Source: Deltaproteobacteria bacterium (GTDB taxonomy: Bacteria; Bdellovibrionota_C; UBA2361; SZUA-149; JADZAE01). Taken from it: a DNA stretch of 61,740 bases. The stretch is from assembly GCA_020852715.1 (NCBI GenBank), contig JADZAE010000079.1:1-61740 (forward strand), read 5' to 3'. Made by a program: the position numbers and the translations under genes. Each line of letters starts with the position of its first letter. Within the stretch, counting starts at the first letter, position 1. Shown here piece after piece: positions 51,251-59,192 of the stretch. The notes under the pieces are model-generated. The model was not told where the DNA came from, did no database searches, and saw nothing but the letters and a program-made list of their open reading frames with translations.

Positions 51251-51889
51251 TTATTGGGGCTGAAAAAGCCCAGAAATATAGCTACGAGAAAAGCGTGAGA
51301 GGCGCAGCCGTTCAACGGCAATAATTTGCCGGGCCTCGTTAACAGAAACAGATAAATCCCCGTTGATGAGCAGATAATCAGAAAACTCGGAGCGACTAAG
51401 CACCGCGATCTCTTTTTTGGCAATTTCCAAACGACGCCGGATTTGCTCTTCGCTATCGCCACGTGCACCAATACGCTCTTTCCACGCTTCGTAAGATGGC
51501 GGGCAAACATAGACAGTCACCACGCGCTCACCGTAAATTCTTTTTAAATTCTCTATCCCCTCTATTTCAATGTCGAGTAGCACGTCTTTGTTTTGATCAA
51601 TGGCACTGTCCAAAATTTGGCGTGTCGTTCCATAATAGTTTTCGTTAAATTTTGTATATTCAACAAGCTGCTGACGGGCAATCAGGTCTTGAAACTCTTC
51701 GAGCGAAATGAAATTATAATCCACTCCGGCTACTTCGCCCGGTCGCGGCTGACGAGTAGTAGAAGAGACTGAAAGAGTCAGTCGCTGATCTTGCGCAATT
51801 AACTCGTCACAAATACGTGACTTACCGGCGCCGATAGCTCCGGCAAAACAAAAGAAAATGGATTGGCTACCTGTGGAGTTATTCGACAT
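51251..51889 (-). CDS. gmk: Guanylate kinase
   Basis: Phosphorylates GMP to GDP. 212 residues. P-loop FAGAIGAGKSRICDEL near 15-30, GMP-binding STTRQPRPGEVAGVDYNFIS near 43-62, FNENYYGTTR near 82-91, DVLLDIEIEGIENLK near 102 and RIGARGDSEEQIRRRLEIA near 137. The Walker A alanines and isoleucine are a minor variant of GPSGAGKS. It overlaps yicC by 11 bases; yicC-gmk order is standard. Confidence 0.93.
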   Translation of the reverse strand: MSNNSTGSQSIFFCFAGAIGAGKSRICDELIAQDQRLTLSVSSTTRQPRPGEVAGVDYNFISLEEFQDLIARQQLVEYTKFNENYYGTTRQILDSAIDQNKDVLLDIEIEGIENLKRIYGERVVTVYVCPPSYEAWKERIGARGDSEEQIRRRLEIAKKEIAVLSRSEFSDYLLINGDLSVSVNEARQIIAVERLRLSRFSRSYISGLFQPQ

Positions 51890-52769
51890 TTTGCACTTGC
51901 TCTCTGATTTTTTCTAAAGTTGCTTTTGATTCTATAACCAAAGCAGAGATTGTCCGCGATTGTGCTTTGGACCCGATAGTATTTATCTCCCTGCCCATTT
52001 CCTGAATGAGAAAATCTATCTTTTTGCCGCCTTCATTGGCCGCAATAAAGTTATTAAACTGTTGGATGTGCCCATTTAACCTATCCAGTTCTTCTGTTAT
52101 ATCAACACGATCTGCAAATAAAGCAATTTCCTGAGCTACCCGCTGTTCATCGAACTCAAGATCAGCGGCAAGCCTCTCTAGTCGCTGCTTTAGTTTAACC
52201 TGATAAGCAACAACTACCTCTGCAGTATGCGTCGCTATTTCAGCTGCCATATTCTTTAATTGGCCGATCATTTCCAATAATACAGCAGAGAGCTTCTCCC
52301 CCTCTTGTGCTTTCATCTTTTGTAAATCTTGCAAAGCTATAGCCAAAGCGTTGAAGATTAACTCTTTTTCGCCGGCCAGCGACTGCTCACTAGCTAAGCC
52401 TTCGACAATTTCACGCTTCTGAATAAGACTTAACACGGCACTTGCCATAATCGATTGCACGTCTATACCGGCTACAGCTGAAGCTTTTTTCACCATCTCA
52501 AGATAATTAGTTAGTAGAGGTTCATTAAGACTAAGCTTCACATCAGATTCGCGTTGCGACATTCTATTAATGGTCACATCCAGGTGCCCCCGTTTGACGG
52601 TTCCGGCAATAGCACGAGCAATATCTTGCTCCCACGGTGCATAGACGGCCGGTAGGCGAAATGCTATGTCCAAAAAACGATGATTGACCGCCTTAATAGA
52701 AATATTAAGGCTTAATCCATCTTGTTCAATGCGAGTGTTTCCAAATCCCGTCATGCTGGTTAAAGACAT
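51879..52769 (-). CDS. yicC: YicC family endoribonuclease
   Basis: A 296-residue YicC family protein. It starts with SLTSMTGFGNTRIEQDGLSL and keeps the conserved KAVNHRFLDIAFRLP near 27, KRGHLDVTINR near 58, and the C-terminal DUF1732 segment FDEQRVAQEIALFADRVDIT then GGKKIDFLIQEMGREINTIGSK near 255-277. E. coli YicC is an endoribonuclease acting on small RNA. The start is one base after the rfaE1-like stop, and it overlaps gmk, so it is part of the LPS operon transcript. Confidence 0.94.
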   Translation of the reverse strand: MSLTSMTGFGNTRIEQDGLSLNISIKAVNHRFLDIAFRLPAVYAPWEQDIARAIAGTVKRGHLDVTINRMSQRESDVKLSLNEPLLTNYLEMVKKASAVAGIDVQSIMASAVLSLIQKREIVEGLASEQSLAGEKELIFNALAIALQDLQKMKAQEGEKLSAVLLEMIGQLKNMAAEIATHTAEVVVAYQVKLKQRLERLAADLEFDEQRVAQEIALFADRVDITEELDRLNGHIQQFNNFIAANEGGKKIDFLIQEMGREINTIGSKAQSRTISALVIESKATLEKIREQVQNVE

Positions 52770-52770
52770 A

Positions 52771-53787
52771 TTACAACCTCCCTCTCATCGCTGCTTTTAC
52801 TAGGTCTTCTGCCGAGACGGCAACCGTTCCTACTTCCCCAACTACGATACCGGCCGCATAATTAGCCAGCTCAGCTGCCTCCAACGGGGTCGCCCCCGAA
52901 GACAAGGCTAACGTAAATACGGCAAGCACCGTATCCCCGGCTCCCGAAACATCAAATACCTCACGCGCAACTGTATCGATTTCCACTGTCGGATATTTTT
53001 TTTCATCAGCAGCAACAAATACCATACCATCCTCGCCTAAGGTAATTACCACTGATTCAGAATTCCATTTTTTCAACAATTCCTTGCCGACACTAATAGC
53101 TTGCGCTCGAGATTTAATAGGCATACCGCTGGCTTCTTGTGCCTCTTTGCGATTGGGTTTAATGACAGTTGACGAGCTATAGAGAGCATAATTTGGCCCT
53201 TTCGGGTCAACCACCAAAGGCCTAATCCCCAAGCCCAGTTGCCCCTGAAAGTAGGCTTCTGTGGCAATACTAAATATTTCTTTGTTGATCGCACCCTTGG
53301 CATAATCAGAAACGATAATACCGGCACCGAGGGCAATATTTTTTCTAAAATTCTCTAACATTTTTGCGCTCATTGCCAGGCTGAGAGGTGCGCGCATCTC
53401 TTTATCTACACGCACCACATGCTGATGCCGGGCAATAACTCTGGTCTTGATAGTGGTCGGGCGCTCCTTATCGCAAAGCACATCGCTGGTATCAACACCG
53501 GAGCTGTTCATCATGGCAATAAATTCATGCCCGGCCTGATCATCGCCAACAACTCCACAAACACGAACTTTTGCCCCGAGGGCAACAAGATTAGCAACAA
53601 CGTTTCCAGCACCACCGGGTCGTTTGTCCTCCTCTCCAACTTCTACCACCACAACCGGAGCCTCAGGAGAAATTCTACTCACCTCACCCCAGATATAATG
53701 GTCAACCATTAAATCCCCATAAACTACAATGGGCACATCTCTAAAATTATTGATTAGATTTGCTATGCGTTCAGCTCCCTTCTCCAT
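52771..53787 (-). CDS. rfaE1: D-glycero-beta-D-manno-heptose-7-phosphate kinase (HldE domain I / RfaE1)
   Basis: A PfkB/ribokinase-family kinase for ADP-heptose synthesis. 338 residues covering only the kinase half of HldE. Motifs: VYGDLMVDHYIWGEVSRISP near 22-41, DKRPGGAGNVVANLVALGA near 53-71, and the catalytic VFDVSGAGDTVLAVF near 274-288. The nucleotidyltransferase half (HldE domain II) is not fused and not in the window. It overlaps the GT2 gene by 17 bases. It supplies heptose for the GT9 transferases encoded upstream in the same operon. Confidence 0.93.
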   Translation of the reverse strand: MEKGAERIANLINNFRDVPIVVYGDLMVDHYIWGEVSRISPEAPVVVVEVGEEDKRPGGAGNVVANLVALGAKVRVCGVVGDDQAGHEFIAMMNSSGVDTSDVLCDKERPTTIKTRVIARHQHVVRVDKEMRAPLSLAMSAKMLENFRKNIALGAGIIVSDYAKGAINKEIFSIATEAYFQGQLGLGIRPLVVDPKGPNYALYSSSTVIKPNRKEAQEASGMPIKSRAQAISVGKELLKKWNSESVVITLGEDGMVFVAADEKKYPTVEIDTVAREVFDVSGAGDTVLAVFTLALSSGATPLEAAELANYAAGIVVGEVGTVAVSAEDLVKAAMRGRL

Positions 53788-54634
53788 GCTTCCCCTGTTG
53801 CTTTGAATTTAACTCACACTCCCAAACTTGAGCGTATTTGATGAAGGTATAATATCCTTCTAAAATGGCGACAATCAGTCCGGCCATCCCCTCTCGATAT
53901 CCCTTTTTTGTGACATAAAATTTAAATGCTCTTATGAAAGGACTAAGGAGAAGTTTCACCACGGTTACTTTTTTATCGCGGGAAAATTCCTCTTTGGCAG
54001 AAATTAAAGAATAATTGACCAAACGCCGTAGTTGGTCGTTCATGTCATCATAAGTGTAGTGAAGGATTTCACCTTCAATACGTTCCGTCTTACCTTGGGG
54101 GATGGGCTTTTCATGAGGATTTATTCCACCCCAGACGACTTTACTTTTACGAAAAAAACGAAGGCGATATTCAGGATACCAACCTCCCTTACGCCACCAG
54201 CGACCAAGATAATAAACAACGCGGTTAATAAAATAACCGATTATTTCTTCCGTGCCGGCTTGAGGATTTTTTTTATTTTCATACTCCGTGCGCAAAACAT
54301 GTAGAATATTTTCGCGCAGTTCATTTGATACTCGCTCATCAGCATCAAGATTCACCGTCCAATCGTATTTTAATAAAGATAAGGCATAAGCTTTTTGTTC
54401 TTTATAGCCTTCCCACTTATGGACGTAAACCTGCGCTCCGGATTGCTTGGCTATCTCCACTGTTTTATCATCGGAGAAGCTATCAATTACCAGCACTTCG
54501 TCGCAGAACTTTAAACTGGCGATACAATCGGCAATTTGGTCGTCTTCGTTCTTGGCAATAATAAACGCCGATACTTTTTCGCGGGCTTCACTATTTTGTT
54601 GATCATTTGACACGGCAAGTTCCTCTTTAATCAC
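53771..54634 (-). CDS. Glycosyltransferase family 2, WaaE-like
   Basis: A 287-residue GT-A fold transferase of the KdtX/WaaE type, which adds glucose to the LPS inner-core heptose in some bacteria. Features: VSAFIIAKNEDDQIADCIAS near 21-40, DEVLVIDSFSDDKTVEIA near 45-62, the DXD-type VNLDADERVS near 95-104 and WWRKGGWYPEYRLRFFRKSK near 145-164. The C-terminal 60 residues contain an amphipathic or membrane-associated segment. It overlaps the GT9 gene (ATGA) and the rfaE1 gene. The acceptor sugar is inference. Confidence 0.85.
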   Translation of the reverse strand: MIKEELAVSNDQQNSEAREKVSAFIIAKNEDDQIADCIASLKFCDEVLVIDSFSDDKTVEIAKQSGAQVYVHKWEGYKEQKAYALSLLKYDWTVNLDADERVSNELRENILHVLRTEYENKKNPQAGTEEIIGYFINRVVYYLGRWWRKGGWYPEYRLRFFRKSKVVWGGINPHEKPIPQGKTERIEGEILHYTYDDMNDQLRRLVNYSLISAKEEFSRDKKVTVVKLLLSPFIRAFKFYVTKKGYREGMAGLIVAILEGYYTFIKYAQVWECELNSKQQGKHGEGS

Positions 54635-55707
54635 TTCGCTTTTCGGGGCACAGGGACTTTACCATCTAGGATATTTCGCGCAAGTTCAAGAACCATGCCG
54701 CTGCTGATGTTTTTCATGCAAATCATGCCCATTCCTGGACACTCGCGCTTATAACAAGGAGCGCATTTTACCCGAGCATTTAACACCAAATGCTCACTCC
54801 CGTATGGAGCCGAGCGCTTCTCGCTAGTTGAGCCAAAAAAAGAGATCACCGGTGTAGCCACCGCGGCGGCGATGTGCATTGGTCCGCAATCGGAGCCGGC
54901 GGCAAATCGGCAATGTCCAAATACTGCGCCGAGCTCATTTAATTTTGTCTTGCAGGTCAAATCCACTGCGCTGCCGGCAGCAGTTTGCTTAAATATATTT
55001 GCAGCTACCCGCTGTTCTGCTTTTCCACCAATCAGAAGAGCTTTTGCTCCGCGCTCATGAAATAATTGATTCACCACTTCCACATAAGACGAATCTTGCC
55101 AGAAACGGCTGGGCCAGGAAGACCCTAAAAGCAAAGCATAGAGGTTCTCGTTCGTCAAAATCTCTACTCCTTGCTCCCCGGCAATTTGGACAATAGTTTT
55201 GTACATTTCCGTTTGTGCACTTTCATCGGGAGTAAGGCCAAAGACATAAGGCTCTTGGCGGTGAATACCGAGCAGGTCTCCAAATAAATGGTAATGCTCT
55301 ATCTTTGCCGAAAAATTCTCTACTGCTTTGATTTGCTGATTACTAAAAAGCCAATTAAATTCTTTGGCGTTATGACGGTTAAACCCTATGCGCCGTCGTG
55401 CGCCTGACAAAAATCCCGTAACTCCGCTTTTAAAATGCCTTTGCAGGTCCAGAACTAAATCAAAATGTTGACTGCGCAGTTCCTGCACAAAGCGAAGGTA
55501 TGCCGGAAAACCATCGGGACGATTAAAAACTATTACACGATCGATAGCCGGATGATTGATCACTAGATCTTTAGATTTTGATTCGACGGCCCAAGCGAGA
55601 TAGGTATCCGGCCACGCCGCTTTAATGCGACAAGCTAGAGATAGTCCGCGACAAACATCGCCAATGGCGCCATGCAGAACTATCAATATCCTCTTAGGCC
55701 TCATCAT
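54631..55707 (-). CDS. Glycosyltransferase family 9 (heptosyltransferase-like)
   Basis: A 358-residue GT-B enzyme of the ADP-heptose transferase family. N-terminal VLHGAIGDVCRGLSLACRIKA near 9, LVLDLQRHFKSGVTGFLSGA near 84, and the nucleotide-binding FAAGSDCGPMHIAAAVATPV near 270-289 followed by FFGSTSEKRSAPYG. A cysteine-rich segment CAPCYKRECPGMGMICM near 318 is typical of this family. It overlaps both neighbours (four bases each), giving strict coupling. It could be heptosyltransferase I or III. Confidence 0.88.
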   Translation of the reverse strand: MMRPKRILIVLHGAIGDVCRGLSLACRIKAAWPDTYLAWAVESKSKDLVINHPAIDRVIVFNRPDGFPAYLRFVQELRSQHFDLVLDLQRHFKSGVTGFLSGARRRIGFNRHNAKEFNWLFSNQQIKAVENFSAKIEHYHLFGDLLGIHRQEPYVFGLTPDESAQTEMYKTIVQIAGEQGVEILTNENLYALLLGSSWPSRFWQDSSYVEVVNQLFHERGAKALLIGGKAEQRVAANIFKQTAAGSAVDLTCKTKLNELGAVFGHCRFAAGSDCGPMHIAAAVATPVISFFGSTSEKRSAPYGSEHLVLNARVKCAPCYKRECPGMGMICMKNISSGMVLELARNILDGKVPVPRKAK

Positions 55708-56468
55708 ATGGCACCCGACATCTCATAGTTAAGACCCTCAATATAAGGCTCGATCAAATCTTCGGGCATTTTATGTCGCCTTAGCGAGCGCCTCCACCTT
55801 TCAATAAGTCTCATTCGACAAGTGCTAGTATCAGTTTGCGGATCAATGCGATAAGATTTATCGAAGTCAATAATGAAAACGTTCTCACCTAGCAGCAACA
55901 CGTTCCCCACATGCAAATCGTTGTGCATCACGCCCAGCCTAAGCATATCAAATGCCTGCACTCCCACCTGATGGAATAATTCAGAAAGCCGAGTAAAACT
56001 CAGATGCTCGCTTGCTACTAATAAATTTTGCGCACCTTCTAAGAATTCATAGCCAATAAAAGCCTGATAGCGCCAGGAGGAAACTTTTCTGGTGGCCGCA
56101 AATAAAGGCCGAGGGATGGGAAAGTCATTTTCCCATAAATACAACGCGTTCTTGAATTCAGAATAAGAACGCCATGTCGGCCAGTTAAGAAAGGGGCAAC
56201 AATAAAAATTTTTGGTGAAAATTTTAGCAATAAGCCCGCCTCTTTTATACTGACGAACTATAACTTTACTTTTGCCGTCAACAATAGGGATTACCCAAAA
56301 TGCTCCGCGGCTTGTTCTTATTTTGGGAAAAACCTCTTCGCCCTCGCACTCCTGTTTACGCTTCTGAATTAGACGTTCCACTTCTTCTTTGTTTAGCAAA
56401 GGGAAATCCTGATTAGTGAGCCAGTGCAAATTGCCCTTATGCTGCTTGGTATAACGCAAATCTGCCAT
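55704..56468 (-). CDS. LPS kinase of the WaaP/KdkA family
   Basis: A 254-residue kinase-fold protein resembling Kdo kinase KdkA or WaaP, which phosphorylate the LPS inner core. ATP-binding lysine region KVIVRQYKRGG near 63-73, catalytic loop VMHNDLHVGNVLL near 179-191 (D and N present) and the metal-binding IIDFDKSYRI near 198-207. Unlike the pseudokinase at 20683, its catalytic residues are intact. It overlaps the GT9 gene by four bases and touches the waaF gene by one, inside the LPS core operon. Confidence 0.88.
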   Translation of the reverse strand: MADLRYTKQHKGNLHWLTNQDFPLLNKEEVERLIQKRKQECEGEEVFPKIRTSRGAFWVIPIVDGKSKVIVRQYKRGGLIAKIFTKNFYCCPFLNWPTWRSYSEFKNALYLWENDFPIPRPLFAATRKVSSWRYQAFIGYEFLEGAQNLLVASEHLSFTRLSELFHQVGVQAFDMLRLGVMHNDLHVGNVLLLGENVFIIDFDKSYRIDPQTDTSTCRMRLIERWRRSLRRHKMPEDLIEPYIEGLNYEMSGAI

Positions 56469-57502
56469 TATTCTTTTTCCTTCGCGAATAAGCTTTCCAA
56501 TTTATCAAGCACCAGTCGCTCACTAATATTAATCTGACAATAGTGCGTACCGGTGGGACAGTCTTTGTGTCCATGCCGACCACAAGGCCGACAACTCAAG
56601 CCATCAACTTGCACCATTTCATGCTCCACCTGCCAAGGCCCATAACCGAACTCCGGAACAGTAGCACAAAAAATTGCCACGATCGGCGTTTTGGTGGCTG
56701 CCGCAATATGTAACGGCGCACTGTCGTTGGTAATCAACGCCCGGCAATGACTGATAACGGCTGCCGAGGTAAGCAGAGAAATCTGCCCCACTGTATTAAT
56801 GATACTATCGCTACCAACGCGCCTAACTATTTCCCCGGCTGTCTGAGCATCAGCAGATCCACCGATGAGCACTATTTTCATTCCGCGCTCAATAAGACCT
56901 TTGGCGAGGGCACTAAAACCGGCAACAGTCCAGCGCTTTGTAGCCCAAACACTTCCCGGAGCAATAGCAATATATTTTGTTTGAGATTCAGGGCCCAGAA
57001 TTTGCTTTGCTTTAAATAATTCCGCCGGAGGAATAGTTAGCGATAAGCCACAGGAAAACTCTTCGGCTTTCCTTCCGATCGTCTTTAAGAGAGCCATGTT
57101 ACGTAAAACTTCATGGCTTATTCCCTTTCGACTCGCTGTTTTTGAATAAAGAAAAGATGCAGCGGCTTCCTTAAAACCATAGCGCAAAGGTATTCTTGCT
57201 AAATATAATAAGACCGCAGTTCTCCAGGACTTATGTAAACTAAAAACTAGATCGAATTTTTTATCCTGCAAGATACGGGCGACCGAAAGCAGTCCACGGA
57301 TACCGCTTTGAGACCCGCGCTTATCATAAGTGAGGACCTCCTCTACTTGAGGATTAGAGACAAAAAACTCTTTGGCCACAGGGGTAGTCAAAATACTTAA
57401 AGAGGAATCGGAATAAATAGCCTTTAACGCCGATACTAATGGCGTAGCTAAAATACAGTCCCCAATAAATGCAGTTTGAACTAGCAAAATCTTTACAGAC
57501 AC
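56468..57502 (-). CDS. waaF: ADP-heptose:LPS heptosyltransferase II
   Basis: A 344-residue GT9 enzyme adding the second heptose to the inner core. N-terminal ILLVQTAFIGDCILATPLVS near 5-24, FDLVFSLHKSWRTAVLLYLA near 80-99, APGSVWATKRW near 182 (WaaF-type) and ITNDSAPLHIAAATKTPIVA near 262-281 with FGYGPWQ. Cysteines in SCRPCGRHGHKDCPTGTHYC (about 308-327) follow the family pattern. First gene of a seven-gene minus-strand operon running to gmk. Confidence 0.88.
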   Translation of the reverse strand: MSVKILLVQTAFIGDCILATPLVSALKAIYSDSSLSILTTPVAKEFFVSNPQVEEVLTYDKRGSQSGIRGLLSVARILQDKKFDLVFSLHKSWRTAVLLYLARIPLRYGFKEAAASFLYSKTASRKGISHEVLRNMALLKTIGRKAEEFSCGLSLTIPPAELFKAKQILGPESQTKYIAIAPGSVWATKRWTVAGFSALAKGLIERGMKIVLIGGSADAQTAGEIVRRVGSDSIINTVGQISLLTSAAVISHCRALITNDSAPLHIAAATKTPIVAIFCATVPEFGYGPWQVEHEMVQVDGLSCRPCGRHGHKDCPTGTHYCQINISERLVLDKLESLFAKEKE

Positions 57503-57577
57503 AGCACCCCCATATTCGATGGGGAGTCATAGCCTGATTACCCTCGCAGGTCAAACAAAGCTAAGAAGTTTAAACCC

Positions 57578-58642
57578 TTAGGCTGCAAAGAGATTAAGCT
57601 GCGCCGGCTGTGCCTTAAGGTCATTTACCGGGGTCTTCAGCTTCTCAGCATAGGCATTCTTAAGCACATAATACAAGTGCCTATAGGCATGTGGTCTGAG
57701 AATCTTTAAATGCCCGTCGGCCTCTAATTTCTGAGCCAGGGGCAACGAACGCAGAGCAACTTCATCAGACTGCAGTCCGGACGCCAAGCAACCAACCGAT
57801 ATATAGTCGGCATGACGATTAAGAATCTCAGCAAACTTCCAGGCATCGCGATAATAATCTCCATAAGGCAAAATAGGAGAAACAACCAACTGCACTTTAA
57901 GGTCCTGAGCGCGCAGTCCTTCGCAAGCGACTAAACGCTCACGAATCGTCGCCTGTCCCGGAGTATAACGAGAAATAACATCCTCGCGAAAAGTTTCTAC
58001 GCACATCGCAACCACCGTCCTATCTTCCAAACATTTAACAAATGGAAGAGCGGCGATAACCATCGGCGATCTTGTCTGCAGGACGACTAACCCCGGTTTA
58101 TAATTTTCCAATAAGCCTAGGCAATTCATGGTCACTTCAAATTTTTTATTCAAAGCAAAAAACGGATCAGCTGTATTTCCTAAAATCACCACCGTCTTTT
58201 CTAAAAGACCGCTCTTGCGCATTTGCGAAAGATGGTCCTCCAGCTGCACCAGATAATCTTCTTTGTATAAAAAATATTTTCCTTCGGGCAGCAAATATTC
58301 GCGCATATCTCGGTAACGCAGATAAAAGTGATGCGGACGCAGCGCTAATTCAGAATGCTCCGCGCTTAAATCGCTTTCGCCTTTTGGCCTATGCTGCGAA
58401 AGTGTAATGCCGTTGGGATAACAGTTGATGCAAAGAATATTGGCGGAGTTTGCCCACCAACCTTGCAGCAAGTCTTCGCTATTAGGATCAAAAGAAGCAT
58501 CAGTTAGTTTTAGCTGGTCCTCAAGAGTATCAACAGCAAGCTCTTGGCGAGCTGCCTTTTCTTTAGCTGCATTTATTGGGGTATTTTCTTCTTTTAGGTC
58601 GTAGCTGCGCCTTGTGGCGGAATAATTCTGTCTACTTTTCAT
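57578..58642 (-). CDS. Radical SAM-like (SPL-related) protein with incomplete cluster motif
   Basis: A 354-residue protein from the ATG at 58642, preceded by GGAGG; a frame reaching 58675 lacks this site. The body matches the spore photoproduct lyase/Rv2578c-like radical SAM group: VILGNTADPFFALNKKFEVT near 150-169, GLVVLQTRSPMV near 185, VCVETFREDVISRYTPG-like segment near 210-226 and VSPILPYGDYY near 252. The cluster motif CxxxCxxC is reduced: ANILCINCY has C71 and C74, but Ala at position 67 where the first cysteine should be. It may bind no cluster or use another ligand. Function unknown. Confidence 0.65.
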   Translation of the reverse strand: MKSRQNYSATRRSYDLKEENTPINAAKEKAARQELAVDTLEDQLKLTDASFDPNSEDLLQGWWANSANILCINCYPNGITLSQHRPKGESDLSAEHSELALRPHHFYLRYRDMREYLLPEGKYFLYKEDYLVQLEDHLSQMRKSGLLEKTVVILGNTADPFFALNKKFEVTMNCLGLLENYKPGLVVLQTRSPMVIAALPFVKCLEDRTVVAMCVETFREDVISRYTPGQATIRERLVACEGLRAQDLKVQLVVSPILPYGDYYRDAWKFAEILNRHADYISVGCLASGLQSDEVALRSLPLAQKLEADGHLKILRPHAYRHLYYVLKNAYAEKLKTPVNDLKAQPAQLNLFAA

Positions 58643-59192
58643 ATTGACCTCCAAAAAACACTGCTTGTTAACCACTTCAAACCTGACCCTAACTTTAAGC
58701 CGATTATATAGGCTTTAAACAATTGCTTCAAGCATTTTAAACCAAACTCACTTCAAATTAGGAACTTTTAACGTTTACTCAGCGCATCTACTTGAGGCTT
58801 ATTTTTCAATGCTTAAACAATGATCGTAAAATAGAATGTTTATTCACAATTAGTAAGCAGTACTAATTGATTAATTTTTTCGGCGATGTGATCATCGTAA
58901 CTGCATGTTATTCTTAAGAAATTACTATCATTTAGAGAGCCAATAATACTATAAAGGTGTTATTGGTAGGATCTATTAAGTATTATGGCGCATTTAAACA
59001 CTGAAAATATTAGTCCAAATCGCTCTCACTACAGTTATTAATCAAGCGCCATGGTGTAAATTGTTAAAACATTGCTTTCTGTATACATATTTATGCAAAT
59101 ATTCCAGTAAGTTACGCAGCCAGATGAGCTGTTGCGGTGGTCAATATTTGGCGTTATACCATGCACGCTGAAAAAACTTCACTTGGCGATTT
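58643..59192. other. Intergenic region upstream of dxs
   Basis: 550 bp between divergent genes, AT-rich, without a recognised RNA or repeat family. A hairpin CCAATAATAC...GTGTTATTGG lies at 58940-58966 on the dxs side. No clear -10/-35 pair or Shine-Dalgarno is seen before dxs. Confidence 0.45.
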
